Under the pieces are notes generated by a model. It saw nothing but the letters and a program-made list of their open reading frames with translations, did not search any database and was not told where the DNA came from. The translations under genes and the position numbers were made by a program. From assembly GCA_902797195.1 (NCBI GenBank), contig CADBRY010000208.1:1-6997 (forward strand): a DNA stretch of 6,997 nt, in the 5' to 3' direction. Within the stretch, counting starts at the first letter, position 1. Each line of letters begins with the position of its first letter. The DNA is from an uncultured Eubacteriales bacterium. Lineage in GTDB: Bacteria > Bacillota > Clostridia > Peptostreptococcales > Anaerovoracaceae. Positions 6,425-6,997 of this stretch are shown here, piece after piece.

Positions 6425-6997
6425 TCAGTCAGCGACTTTGACCATGGATGGTCTTATCACCTTTCCGTTCAGGGTATATCCCTTCTGCATCACTCCGGAA
6501 ACCTTGCCGCTCTCGTATTCTTCGGTTTCCTCTGTCATTACCGCGTTGTGGACGTTTGGATCGAAATCCTCTCCCAGCGCATTTATCTCAGCCAGACCCG
6601 ACTTGTTCATCACATTGGTCAGCTGGTCAAAAATCATCTCTATACCTTCCTTGAAGCCTTCTCCTGCCGGTTGCTCAAGAGCTCTTTCAAAGTTGTCCAT
6701 CACTTCCAGCAGCTCGATCATGATCTTCTCATTGGCATAGGAGTACAGATCCGATTTTTCTTTCTCTACTCTTTTTTTATAGTTCTGAAACTCCGCAAGC
6801 AGTCTCAGGTATCTGGCATCGTCCTCTTCTTTGGAAGTTTCGCCGCCGGTCTCTTCTTTGGCGGGCTCACCCTCTTTCTGGGCATCCTCAGCCTTATCTT
6901 CGCCTTCGAATCCTTCCCCGACGGGGTCTTCACCTTCGGATTTTTCCCCGGCGGGGTCTTCGCCTTCGGATTTTTCCTCGGCGGGCTCGCCAGGGTC
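6425..6997 (-). CDS. grpE: Nucleotide exchange factor GrpE (5' end missing)
   Basis: Homodimeric exchange factor that releases ADP from DnaK and so resets the chaperone cycle. The reading frame is open to the window edge and gives 190 residues without the start codon. Numbered from the edge, residues 1-60 are a highly acidic, probably disordered segment of decapeptide repeats. A long helical, coiled-coil region follows from about 61 ([15 protein letters not shown]) through DNFERAL (101-107). The C-terminal head has FDPNVHNAV (145-153) and ends [16 protein letters not shown] (173-188), the GrpE signature. The core is intact. The gene precedes dnaK by 52 nt, the normal order. A CIRCE element for HrcA control would be expected further upstream, outside the window; none is visible inside it. 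The total length will be above 190 residues, with the excess in the acidic N-terminus. Confidence 0.96.
   Translation of the reverse strand, partial: DPGEPAEEKSEGEDPAGEKSEGEDPVGEGFEGEDKAEDAQKEGEPAKEETGGETSKEEDDARYLRLLAEFQNYKKRVEKEKSDLYSYANEKIMIELLEVMDNFERALEQPAGEGFKEGIEMIFDQLTNVMNKSGLAEINALGEDFDPNVHNAVMTEETEEYESGKVSGVMQKGYTLNGKVIRPSMVKVAD
6839..6988 (-). repeat. Five tandem 30-bp units encoding acidic decapeptides in GrpE
   Basis: In grpE reading order the decapeptides are [40 protein letters not shown] and [10 protein letters not shown], all in one unbroken 10-residue register. The units nearest the right edge are most alike in DNA: the 30-bp blocks at 6931-6960 and 6961-6990 share about 20 consecutive near-identical bases. 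The fourth unit is strongly diverged. Residues ahead of the first unit (DPG) suggest that the array may continue beyond the window. Confidence 0.75.

Noticed and set aside
1..6997. A novel defence, mobile or other accessory system
   Set aside because: All seven genes belong to known housekeeping or metabolic families in one collinear block. There are no transposase, integrase, phage, CRISPR or toxin signatures and no visible change in composition.

Overview
The window is a Firmicutes-type heat-shock chaperone operon and its downstream cistrons. Every supported gene is on the minus strand, so transcription runs from the right edge (position 6997) to the left edge (position 1). I found no mobile element, CRISPR array, RNA gene or defence-like module. 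Base composition and codon use look even by eye (GC near one half, with frequent AGA/AGG and ATA codons).

In transcription order the genes are: grpE (C-terminal 190 residues; start outside the window), dnaK (complete, 636 aa), a 79-nt spacer with a strong stem-loop, dnaJ (complete, 382 aa, type I), an unnamed HD-superfamily hydrolase (188 aa), prmA (320 aa), rsmE (254 aa), a 44-nt spacer with a weak promoter candidate, and a D-2-hydroxyacid dehydrogenase (glycerate dehydrogenase/hydroxypyruvate reductase type) that runs off the left edge.

The order grpE-dnaK-dnaJ-prmA-rsmE is the one known from Bacillus subtilis and many other Firmicutes, where hrcA usually precedes grpE. DnaK also lacks the insertion of about two dozen residues that proteobacterial DnaK carries in its nucleotide-binding domain, which is a Gram-positive trait. 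Together these suggest a member of the Firmicutes, most likely an anaerobic clostridial lineage. The class is inference; the species cannot be read from this sequence.

GrpE, DnaK and DnaJ form one folding machine: DnaJ delivers substrate and stimulates ATP hydrolysis, DnaK binds the substrate, and GrpE drives nucleotide exchange. PrmA and RsmE modify the ribosome (protein L11 and 16S rRNA), so the operon joins protein folding with ribosome modification. The HD hydrolase sits between the two groups and overlaps prmA by one base, so it is probably co-translated with it; its substrate is unknown. The dehydrogenase has its own good ribosome binding site and may begin a separate unit.

The points most worth checking are the hairpin between dnaK and dnaJ, the run of acidic decapeptide repeats at the GrpE N-terminus, and the HD hydrolase placed inside an otherwise standard operon. 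I see no convincing evidence of a wholly new biological system here.
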